Of a DNA stretch of 5,036 nucleotides, positions 1-5,036 are shown piece by piece. The translations under genes were made by a program, and so were the position numbers. Position 1 is the stretch's first letter, and each line of letters opens with the position of its first letter. The DNA comes from Candidatus Zipacnadia bacterium (GTDB lineage Bacteria; Armatimonadota; Zipacnadia; Zipacnadales; Zipacnadaceae), in contig JALGTJ010000097.1 of the NCBI GenBank assembly GCA_029821415.1, forward strand, positions 1-5,036, read 5' to 3'. Below the pieces are notes generated by a model. That model ran no database searches, was not told the DNA's origin, and was given only the letters and a program-made list of their open reading frames with translations.

Positions 1-222
1 CCTCAGAAGCCAGCGGAAATCGCCCAGCAAGGCGGTCTCCCCGGAAGCCCGACTATGCCGTTTAGTTCTGAACTCCGCTTCATTTTGCGAACGCACAGTC
101 TGCACAGTCTGGTTGAGTGGATGCGGGGTTCTTATTATAATGTAGTTGGCTTGCCGATCAAACGGGTGCTCCGTGCTCTGCACATGCTGGGTTGCGGGAG
201 CGAGCAGGCCACGACGAATTAG
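1..222 (+). CDS. maf: Maf-like nucleotide pyrophosphatase, C-terminal end (5' truncated, possibly degraded)
   Basis: The frame starting at base 1 is open to a TAG at 220-222 and gives 73 residues. Its second half contains VEWMRGSYYNVVGLPIKRV, which matches the conserved C-terminus of Maf/YhdE proteins (G-x-Y-x-N-V-V-G-L-P). Maf proteins are cytosolic nucleoside triphosphate pyrophosphatases that hydrolyse dTTP, UTP or modified nucleotides. The position directly upstream of mreB also fits, since maf(-radC)-mreBCD is a common order. The first ~35 residues do not resemble the usual segment with the K-A-G and Y-[AG]-[IV]-Q-G motifs that should precede this end. Frame 3 shows a weak KPDYAV at 46-60 followed by a stop, so a frameshifted or decaying maf is possible. 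A 9-bp tandem duplication (93-110) adds an HSL repeat. An alternative is a short independent ORF from the ATG at 55. The family match of the last ~40 residues is fairly secure; gene integrity is not. Confidence 0.6.
   Translation, partial: PQKPAEIAQQGGLPGSPTMPFSSELRFILRTHSLHSLVEWMRGSYYNVVGLPIKRVLRALHMLGCGSEQATTN
93..110. repeat. 9-bp tandem direct repeat, two copies
   Basis: GCACAGTCT occurs twice head-to-tail at 93-101 and 102-110 with no mismatch. Nine bases keep the frame and duplicate the tripeptide HSL in the maf-like reading frame just before its conserved end. The repeat ends 2 nt before the proposed -35 element. It may be a slippage duplication or, less likely, a regulator site. Confidence 0.7.
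113..141 (+). promoter_or_regulatory. Putative sigma-A promoter for the mre operon, inside the maf 3' end
   Basis: TTGAGT at 113-118 matches four of six bases of the -35 consensus. It is separated by exactly 17 nt from a perfect TATAAT at 136-141. Transcription would start near 148 and give a leader of about 160 nt before mreB. The TATAAT also encodes part of the conserved Y-Y-N of the Maf C-terminus, so selection on the protein could create it by chance. No comparable pair was found between 142 and 310. Confidence 0.42.
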
Positions 223-286
223 ATGCCAGCAGGCATTACCCCATTAGGGTGCTGCTATGGTCGGTGCATTGGCAGGCCCGATGGGC
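223..286 (+). other. mreB leader with two short hairpins, no gene
   Basis: The interval between the maf stop and mreB holds no convincing coding signal. Directly after the maf stop, ATGCC (223-227) and GGCAT (232-236) form a perfect 5-bp stem with a 4-nt loop. GCCC (276-279) and GGGC (283-286) form a second stem with a 3-nt loop, 12 nt before the mreB ribosome binding site. Neither is followed by a T-run, so they are not rho-independent terminators. They are short enough to be chance. Confidence 0.3.
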
Positions 287-298
287 AGCCACATTGAC

Positions 299-304
299 AG
301 GAGG
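299..304 (+). promoter_or_regulatory. Ribosome binding site of mreB
   Basis: A complete AGGAGG lies 5 nt upstream of the GTG at 310. It supports this non-ATG start over the in-frame ATG at 379, which would begin immediately at the GIDLGT nucleotide-binding motif and would remove the N-terminal helix. Confidence 0.8.
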
Positions 305-309
305 CCGGC

Positions 310-1356
310 GTGCGAAAAAGCATATTCCAATGGGCATTGCGCAAGACATTGGGCGGACTGGTGCGCTTGTCGGGTAGCATGGGTATTGACCTGGGTACTG
401 CCAACACTCTGGTCTATGTCCACGGGCGCGGTATCGTCCTCAATGAGCCATCAATGGTGGCTGTCGATGACTACACCGGCCGGGTCTTAGCTGTAGGCAA
501 CGATGCCAAGAGAATGGTCGGCCGCACGCCAGCGCGCATCTCGGCGATTCGCCCCTTGCGTAACGGGGTCATTGCTGACTTTGACGTGACTGAGGCGATG
601 ATTCGCCATTTCATTCATAAGGTGAACAACCGTCAGCTATTCGTTCACCCTTCTGTCGTCATTGGTGTTCCGTCCGGTGTGACCGAGGTAGAGCGACGAG
701 CTGTGGAAGATGCTGCCCGGCAAGCTGGCGCATGGCAGACTCGGATAATGGATGAACCGATGGCCGCCGCCATTGGTGCGGGGATGCCCGTCTCCGAGCC
801 CGTAGGCAACATGATCGTGGATATTGGAGGCGGCACCAGCGAGATAGCTGTGATCTCCCTGGGTGGAATCTGCGTACAGCGATCGCTGAGAAGTGCTGGC
901 GAGGCAATGGACGAAGCCATTGCCACCTATCTGCGCCAAGAGGTCAATCTATACGTCGGGGAGACTACCGCTGAGCAGATAAAGATAAACATCGGCTCAG
1001 CTTTTCCCCTGCCGCAAGAGATGACCATGCAGGTGCGGGGCAAGGATGTGATAACCGGCTTGCCGCGCAAGGTAGTGGTCAGCTCCACCGAAATCCGCGA
1101 GGCTTGTGCCGAACCCATCGCAGCCCTACTTGAAATGGTAAAGGAGTCATTGGACGTGACTCCTCCGGAGTTGGCCGCAGACATTATGAACCGAGGCATC
1201 GTTCTCGCCGGTGGTGGGGCGCTGCTTCGCGGCCTGGATCAACTCATCAGTGCCGAAACAGACATACCTGTCTATGTAGCCGAGAACCCCATGGAATGTG
1301 TTGTCCTGGGTACTGCCCGCTATCTGGAGCAGCTCGGAGAGTTCCCGTTTGAATAG
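310..1356 (+). CDS. mreB: Rod shape-determining protein MreB (bacterial actin)
   Basis: Cytoplasmic actin homologue that polymerises with ATP into membrane-bound filaments and guides lateral-wall peptidoglycan synthesis with MreC, MreD, RodA and PBP2. The 348 residues match the family length. Visible motifs are phosphate-1 GIDLGTANTLVYV (25-37), GRTPARISAIRPLRNGVIADFDVTE (71-95; long, so given by position with key residues G71, R72, D90, D92), the DEPMAAAIGAGMPV loop with the catalytic-type glutamate E149, phosphate-2 IVDIGGGTSEIAVI (169-182), and the adenosine-binding IVLAGGGALLRGLDQLI (297-313). The first ~22 residues carry basic and bulky hydrophobic residues alternating as in an amphipathic membrane-binding helix. 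The GTG start is chosen because of AGGAGG 5 nt upstream. It is the first gene of a tight mreBCD operon, with 6 nt to mreC. No motif residue looks lost. Confidence 0.98.
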   Translation: MRKSIFQWALRKTLGGLVRLSGSMGIDLGTANTLVYVHGRGIVLNEPSMVAVDDYTGRVLAVGNDAKRMVGRTPARISAIRPLRNGVIADFDVTEAMIRHFIHKVNNRQLFVHPSVVIGVPSGVTEVERRAVEDAARQAGAWQTRIMDEPMAAAIGAGMPVSEPVGNMIVDIGGGTSEIAVISLGGICVQRSLRSAGEAMDEAIATYLRQEVNLYVGETTAEQIKINIGSAFPLPQEMTMQVRGKDVITGLPRKVVVSSTEIREACAEPIAALLEMVKESLDVTPPELAADIMNRGIVLAGGGALLRGLDQLISAETDIPVYVAENPMECVVLGTARYLEQLGEFPFE

Positions 1357-1362
1357 TTAACA

Positions 1363-2235
1363 TTGATCAAAAGCTACCCGACAGATATGCGCATAGATAC
1401 GACTGCTCGCCAAAATCTCAAACCCTTGCTGTTAATGGCCGCTGTGGCCCTAGTCTTCACAGTGTGGCAGCACGCTGCCTGGGCACGCGATCGCATAAGT
1501 CTACCGGAGTACATCTGTCAGATGCTGGGCGGGCCCATAATGAGTATCGCCACCAGTATCAATGAAGTCGTCCGTGACACGGGGAGATCGGTGTTTCTCG
1601 GGGGCTCCCTGGCCGCGGAGAATCGTCGCTTGCGCCAAGAACGCGACGAACTACTCAGGGAAAAGATCTTACTGACCGAGTATTTCCGAGAAAACAAGGC
1701 CTTCCGTGAGAAGCTGGGATTCGAGCTTGACCAGCAGGTTAAGGATATTCCCGCTCGGGTCGTGGGCCGCACCAGCGCCAGTGGGGAGCAGCGCTGCCGC
1801 ATCTACATCCGCGTACCGCCAAACCGTGAAATTCACAAAGGCGATATCGTTCGTGATGCGGCGGGCTTAGTCGGCCGCGTGATTGAAGTAAAAGGCAAAC
1901 TCGCCACCGTACTGCTAGTCATAGATCCTCAACACGGTTTGGGCGCACGAGTCCAACGCAGCCGCGTAGAGGGTGTGATAAAACCGGCTGAGCAATGGCA
2001 CGAGGGCTGGCCCGACCGGCTCTCAATGCAGTATTTGCGCCACAACGCCGACATTCGCATTGGCGACGTCATCATCACCTCAGGCCAAGACGGCATCTAC
2101 CCGGCGGCGATACCCGTCGGAGTGGTTGAAGCCGTAGATGTTCCCCCTGAACAGACGCAGACGGTGGTCGCGACCATAAGACCTTTCGTAGATTTTCAGC
2201 GCCTGGAGTACGTGTGGGTGATTCCGCAGCCTTAG
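1363..2235 (+). CDS. mreC: Rod shape-determining protein MreC
   Basis: Bitopic membrane protein of the elongasome. It links MreB/MreD on the membrane to PBP2 outside the cytoplasm and helps activate the synthase. The 290 residues are typical for the family. A basic N-terminus is followed by one membrane segment (about 20-36), a coiled coil (about 82-120, with heptad-like L/E/R-rich sequence through ENRRLRQERDELLREKILL), and the two-part beta domain. The latter includes IPARVVGR (129-136), GDIVRDAAGLVGRVIEV (160-176), GDVIITSGQDGIYPAAIPVG (234-253) and the terminal P-F-V-D-F...VWVI. The start is uncertain: TTG at 1363 lies 6 nt after the mreB stop, and an in-frame ATG lies at 1387. Neither has a clear Shine-Dalgarno, so translational coupling to mreB is likely. 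Both choices keep the membrane segment. Confidence 0.96.
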   Translation: MIKSYPTDMRIDTTARQNLKPLLLMAAVALVFTVWQHAAWARDRISLPEYICQMLGGPIMSIATSINEVVRDTGRSVFLGGSLAAENRRLRQERDELLREKILLTEYFRENKAFREKLGFELDQQVKDIPARVVGRTSASGEQRCRIYIRVPPNREIHKGDIVRDAAGLVGRVIEVKGKLATVLLVIDPQHGLGARVQRSRVEGVIKPAEQWHEGWPDRLSMQYLRHNADIRIGDVIITSGQDGIYPAAIPVGVVEAVDVPPEQTQTVVATIRPFVDFQRLEYVWVIPQP

Positions 2236-2244
2236 TCACCTACT

Positions 2245-2252
2245 GGAGGAGG
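2245..2252 (+). promoter_or_regulatory. Strong ribosome binding site of mreD
   Basis: GGAGGAGG lies 7 nt before the TTG at 2260. No ATG or GTG lies at suitable spacing in this frame, so the site fixes the unusual TTG start of mreD. Confidence 0.8.
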
Positions 2253-2259
2253 CAACGGT

Positions 2260-2754
2260 TTGTTTTGGCTTTACTTGACTGAATTTGTGCTGGCGATGAT
2301 ACTGGGAGCCGGGCAATTCGCCTGGCCAACATGGCTGCGCTTGTTCCAGCAGCCCCCGGATCTGGCTGCGATACTGCTTGTAATTGTCGGACTGACCCGT
2401 GGTCCCGTCGAGGGCTGCTGGACGGGATTGGTCACCGCTCTGGCCATCGGTTCTTTGGGAAGTATACCATTAGGAGGCTTATTCGTTGGCTATATGGGGG
2501 CAGGTGCAGTCCTGGGGCTGCTAGGAGGAAGAATCTTCCCCAATTACATACCGGTAGTAATGCTCGTCACGGTAGCAGCCGTTCCAGTAATAAATGCAGT
2601 GGAATTGTTATTCCTGCCCCCGGCTAGTCTGGGGCCATGGCTGACCGGGACGGTGAGCCGGGCTGTGATAAGCGGATTAGTGGCTGCTCCGCTTGTCGCA
2701 CTGTTGCGGCCTCTTATGTACTACTTATCGCCGGCAAGCCAGCGGCAAACCTGA
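2260..2754 (+). CDS. mreD: Rod shape-determining protein MreD
   Basis: Small polytopic membrane protein of the elongasome that binds MreC. At 164 residues it has the normal family length. It is almost wholly hydrophobic, with about five membrane segments by eye: 4-20, 34-48, 52-66 with 70-90 next to it, 96-117, and 128-150. Family-typical features are P-D-L at 33-35 leading into the second helix, the G-x-x-x-G pattern of R-G-P-V-E-G-C-W-T-G (47-56), and the glycine-rich GGLFVGYMGAGAVLGLLGG (72-90). The TTG start follows a strong GGAGGAGG, and the gap from mreC is 24 nt. MreD sequences diverge widely, so the assignment rests on length, topology, these motifs and especially the position after mreC. 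Confidence 0.93.
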   Translation: MFWLYLTEFVLAMILGAGQFAWPTWLRLFQQPPDLAAILLVIVGLTRGPVEGCWTGLVTALAIGSLGSIPLGGLFVGYMGAGAVLGLLGGRIFPNYIPVVMLVTVAAVPVINAVELLFLPPASLGPWLTGTVSRAVISGLVAAPLVALLRPLMYYLSPASQRQT

Positions 2755-2799
2755 ACCATAACTACGCAGAATCGTCCCAACTACCAAGGCTGTTTCATA

Positions 2800-2810
2800 C
2801 TGTGTCACAG
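2800..2810. promoter_or_regulatory. Small palindrome before the DUF362 gene (possible operator)
   Basis: CTGTG-T-CACAG is a perfect 11-bp palindrome that ends 1 nt before the ribosome binding site of the next gene. An alternative stem pairs GCTGT (2789-2793) with ACAGC (2807-2811). It has no T-run and so does not look like a terminator. Palindromes of this size arise by chance; a regulatory role is only a suggestion. Confidence 0.22.
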
Positions 2811-2811
2811 C

Positions 2812-2818
2812 AAAGGAG
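2812..2818 (+). promoter_or_regulatory. Ribosome binding site of the DUF362 gene
   Basis: AAAGGAG lies 4 nt before the ATG at 2823. It decides the start: the same frame is open from 2637 inside mreD, but only the 2823 start has this site and puts a Tat signal peptide at the N-terminus. Confidence 0.75.
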
Positions 2819-2822
2819 CCGG

Positions 2823-3854
2823 ATGAGAAGGCGCGAGTTCATCAACAAATGTGGTCAATTAGGCATCGGTCTGGTTGGACTGGCGGCATTGACAGGCTGT
2901 AGCCGTAATAAGCCAGCCGGAGTGATATCTCGTCAGGTACCCACCACCACTGGTGAACAGGTCCAACCGGAAGCTCGGCCGCTGTCGGATACTGACCTGA
3001 AGATCGGCAATAACCGCTGGCTGGCAGGACCTGAGGATGTTGACATTGCTGTTGCCAAGGATATGGCGCCCGAAGAGCTGGTACGGGCTGCCCTCGACAG
3101 ATATGGTGGCATTAGCAGTTGGGTCCACAGTGGCGATGTAGTGGTCATAAAGCCCAATCTGGCCTGGGCACGCCAGCCGGCGCAAGCAGCCACCACCAGC
3201 CCCGAAGTGCTGGCAGCAGTCATTAGGATTTGCCAGCAGGCTAATCCAAAACGTATCGTCGTGGTTGAGCACAGTTGTGACACCGCCAGCGTAGCCTTCG
3301 ACATCTCCGGGGCCAAGCAAGTCTGCCAGGAATTGTCTGTACCGCTTATTAGCCTGAGCCACGAGAATATGTACCAGCAAGTCTCGCTACCCGCGGGGCG
3401 CAATATCCACACCGACCAGGTGGCTACCGATATTCTGGAATGTGATGTGTATATCAACTTGCCAATCGTCAAATCACACAGCGGCGCAGTAGCAACCATT
3501 GCCCTTAAGAACCAGATGGGCGCAGTTTGGGATCGAGGAGCCTATCATCAGGCAGGAGCAGGAAGCGCCCGAGGACTGAATCTGCATCAGAACATCGCCG
3601 GCCTGGCCGCCTCGCTGCGGCCGACGCTGAACATCGTGGATGCCACTCGCATACTGGTTACCGGCGGGCCCCAGGGGCCTGGCAAGGTGGAAGAGCGCAA
3701 TACAGTGCTGGTCAGCGCAGATATGGTCGCCATTGACGCGTATGCTGTCCAGCTTCTGGGCTATAAACCTCAGGACGTCCCCTATATCGGCTTGGCAGCA
3801 GAAGCTGGGGTAGGTAAATCCGACCTATCAGCGATCAAGGTGGCAATCGCCTAA
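2823..3854 (+). CDS. DUF362 family protein with Tat signal and lipobox
   Basis: A 343-residue protein of the DUF362 family (Pfam PF04015), whose biochemical role I cannot state. The N-terminus MRRREF (R3-R4-x-F) followed by a hydrophobic stretch (about 11-24) and LTGC (23-26) predicts twin-arginine export, lipidation at C26 and anchoring on the outer face of the cytoplasmic membrane. Residues 27-60 look like a flexible linker. Family hallmarks follow: GDVVVIKPNLAW (104-115), a TSPEV helix with IVVVEHS (145-151), INLPIVKSHS (211-220) with IALKNQMGAV (226-235), IVDATRILVTGGPQGPG (271-287) and VSADMVAIDAYAVQLLG (297-313). There is no ferredoxin-like Cys cluster, unlike Fe-S-bearing relatives; cysteines are at 10, 26, 137, 152, 168 and 207. 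It lies 68 nt after mreD, probably co-transcribed by read-through. Tat export suggests folding, perhaps cofactor loading, in the cytoplasm. Its stop overlaps that of the convergent gene. Confidence 0.92.
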   Translation: MRRREFINKCGQLGIGLVGLAALTGCSRNKPAGVISRQVPTTTGEQVQPEARPLSDTDLKIGNNRWLAGPEDVDIAVAKDMAPEELVRAALDRYGGISSWVHSGDVVVIKPNLAWARQPAQAATTSPEVLAAVIRICQQANPKRIVVVEHSCDTASVAFDISGAKQVCQELSVPLISLSHENMYQQVSLPAGRNIHTDQVATDILECDVYINLPIVKSHSGAVATIALKNQMGAVWDRGAYHQAGAGSARGLNLHQNIAGLAASLRPTLNIVDATRILVTGGPQGPGKVEERNTVLVSADMVAIDAYAVQLLGYKPQDVPYIGLAAEAGVGKSDLSAIKVAIA

Positions 3855-5036
3855 GTGGTGCTACTCCTCTCCTCGCCGGGCTGTTGCTCTGCGCCTTCGG
3901 TCGCCACCTTGAGGGTATAGCTGACGGGATCCCATTTGACCGTAGCTCCCAGCGCCGTAACGACCGGCCGGGGTGAGATCAGCAAATTGCCTTCCCGAAT
4001 CTGAGGCGGCTCTTTCATCAGAATAATCCGGTTACCCGATCTGGCCTCAACAGAACCAACAGTGACCTGAATAGTCCCGGTGCGGGTAACCGCCGTCATT
4101 GTTTGCTGGTCAGCATCCCACGTAATTTCTGCCCCCATCGCATCCAGCAGCGGCTTGGCCATAACCAGCATATGGCCGTTGCCGAGAATCATCGGGGCGA
4201 TGGACATCTCCACCAGCTTGCCATTTACCATTACCCTAATCTGGTCAAGCTGCTCGTATTCTTCTTCCAGATAGTAATAGGCCCGCCAGGGAACAGTGAG
4301 CTTGGCCTCGCGCCACAGCCCTGCCAGAACACTTTCTGGGGTAATCCCTCGCTCCGTGCGGATCTGAGTTGCAATCTCGTCAGCTACCTCTTCAAAACTG
4401 CGATCGACGGCCGCCCGGACTTCCTCCACCCACAGCACATAGTACTGGCCATCAACGAAGATCGGGTTACTGACATCGCCAGGCCTGAGGGTGAAGGCAG
4501 TCTCCCGAATTAGCGGGTTGCGCAGGTCCTCTTTCGCCAGCCACTCCCAGTCGCCGGCCAGCTCCGTGCCGATCTCTGCGGCGACTGTATCAAAATCAGC
4601 ACCGCCAGCCACCTGCTGCCGAGCCTGGTATGCCTGCTCAGCATCTTCGGTGATGATGGCGTGGACGTGTCGGCGTTCTGGTGCCTGATAGACGCTGAGG
4701 TGAGCATCGTAGTAAGCACGGGCCTCTTGTTGAGTTACCTTGCCAATCTGCTCAACAAGTTTTTCCAGCAACATCTGGGCACGCAGCTCGCGGCGGAAAG
4801 CCGGCCCCTTAATGCCTCGCTTTGCCATCATCGCATTGAAATCTGCCAGTGACCCATACTCAGACTTCACAGCGTTCAGGCGGGCATTAAATTCCTCTTC
4901 AGAAATAGTCAGCCCTCTGGTGCGGGCCGCTTGGAATATCAGCTCCTGCTCAATCAGATCCTCAAGAATCTTCCTGCCCCACTTCTGTTGCACAGCCTTG
5001 TTCAGATTAGCTCGGGTGATGGGACTACCGTTGACT
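3851..5036 (-). CDS. SurA/PrsA-like foldase with C-terminal copper-amine-oxidase-N-type domain (N-terminus outside window)
   Basis: The frame is open to the window edge. Upstream of an internal GTG at 4993 it continues as VNGSPITRANLNKA, the usual SurA_N/PrsA opening (V-N-G-x-x-I-T), so the start and the expected signal peptide lie beyond 5036. The visible 394 residues have three parts. Residues 1-~115 form the helical chaperone-like domain (WGRKILEDLIEQELI). Residues ~119-206 (4418-4681) are a degenerate parvulin domain with R-R-H-V-H-A-I-I, G-G-A-D-F and F-T-L-R-P-G-D-V-S-N-P. Residues ~267-377 (3905-4237) match the copper amine oxidase N-terminal domain (VMVNGKLV, LLDAMGAEITWD, ISPRPVVTALGATVKWD), a beta domain common in secreted Clostridia proteins. 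The parvulin GG-x-LG motif is replaced by AGDWEW, and the closing Y-H-I-I by YYVL, so isomerase activity is doubtful. It probably acts outside the cytoplasmic membrane as a folding factor or surface protein. The C-terminus is polar (QQPGEERSSTT). Confidence 0.9.
   Translation of the reverse strand, partial: VNGSPITRANLNKAVQQKWGRKILEDLIEQELIFQAARTRGLTISEEEFNARLNAVKSEYGSLADFNAMMAKRGIKGPAFRRELRAQMLLEKLVEQIGKVTQQEARAYYDAHLSVYQAPERRHVHAIITEDAEQAYQARQQVAGGADFDTVAAEIGTELAGDWEWLAKEDLRNPLIRETAFTLRPGDVSNPIFVDGQYYVLWVEEVRAAVDRSFEEVADEIATQIRTERGITPESVLAGLWREAKLTVPWRAYYYLEEEYEQLDQIRVMVNGKLVEMSIAPMILGNGHMLVMAKPLLDAMGAEITWDADQQTMTAVTRTGTIQVTVGSVEARSGNRIILMKEPPQIREGNLLISPRPVVTALGATVKWDPVSYTLKVATEGAEQQPGEERSSTT

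Noticed and set aside
294..326. TTGACA at 294-299 as a -35 element just before mreB
   Set aside because: It overlaps the ribosome binding site, and any -10 would lie inside mreB. The only AT-rich hexamer (near 321) has a spacer of about 21 nt, and the transcript would lack the start codon.
2469..2529. Internal AGGAGG sequences in mreD as ribosome binding sites of a nested gene
   Set aside because: They encode the L-G-G repeats of mreD and are not followed at suitable spacing by a start codon that opens a plausible frame.
2637..2822. Upstream extension of the DUF362 reading frame into mreD (possible 405-residue protein)
   Set aside because: The extension overlaps mreD out of frame, has no ribosome binding site, and would bury the Tat signal and lipobox 62 residues inside the protein.
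2859..3499. Two long open frames on the - strand opposite the DUF362 gene (173 and 188 codons)
   Set aside because: They lie wholly opposite a gene with clear family motifs, show no recognisable domain and have no supporting ribosome binding site. They are shadow frames from base composition.
3855..3910. Search for a bidirectional terminator at the convergent junction
   Set aside because: Only GC- and CT-rich coding sequence is present. No stem followed by a T-run was found on either strand.
4103..4513. 136-codon open frame on the + strand opposite the foldase gene
   Set aside because: The - strand frame here has clear parvulin-like and copper-amine-oxidase-N motifs. The + frame has no domain signal.
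4991..4993. GTG at 4993 (minus strand) as the foldase start codon
   Set aside because: The frame stays open upstream to the window edge and encodes VNGSPITRANLNKA, the typical first strand and helix of SurA/PrsA-type proteins, so the real start lies outside.

Overview
The window looks like chromosomal DNA from an anaerobic, probably Bacillota/Clostridia-type bacterium of moderately high GC. The main reasons are the maf–mreB–mreC–mreD order and a foldase fused to a copper-amine-oxidase-N-type domain, which I associate mainly with Clostridia-like Bacillota. The frequent GTG/TTG starts and SD-rich ribosome binding sites also fit. This assignment is an inference, because no rRNA or marker gene settles it.

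Layout: positions 1-222 hold the 3' end of a maf-like gene, recognisable only near its C-terminus and possibly degraded further upstream. A sigma-A-like promoter lies inside this end (113-141), followed by an 87-bp leader. Then comes the rod-shape operon on the + strand: mreB (310-1356, GTG start), mreC (1363-2235, TTG start) and mreD (2260-2754, TTG start), with gaps of 6 and 24 nt. After 68 nt a fourth + strand gene (2823-3854) encodes a Tat-signal, lipobox-bearing DUF362 protein of unknown function. On the - strand, 3851-5036 carries the 3' part of a SurA/PrsA-like foldase gene that runs off the right edge. The two convergent genes share 4 nt at their stop codons.

Function: MreB (actin-like filament), MreC (periplasm-side scaffold) and MreD (integral membrane protein) form the core of the elongasome that directs lateral-wall peptidoglycan synthesis. 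The two following genes also encode predicted extracytoplasmic proteins: a membrane-anchored DUF362 protein and a secreted foldase-like protein with a possible cell-surface domain. The region is therefore dominated by envelope functions, but only MreBCD have a demonstrated shared pathway.

I see no tRNA, rRNA, CRISPR array, insertion sequence or convincing intrinsic terminator. I do not see a clearly new multi-gene system. The least ordinary items are the parvulin-like/copper-amine-oxidase fusion with lost parvulin signature residues, the Tat-lipoprotein DUF362 gene placed where minCD or PBP2 genes often lie, and the interlocked convergent stops.
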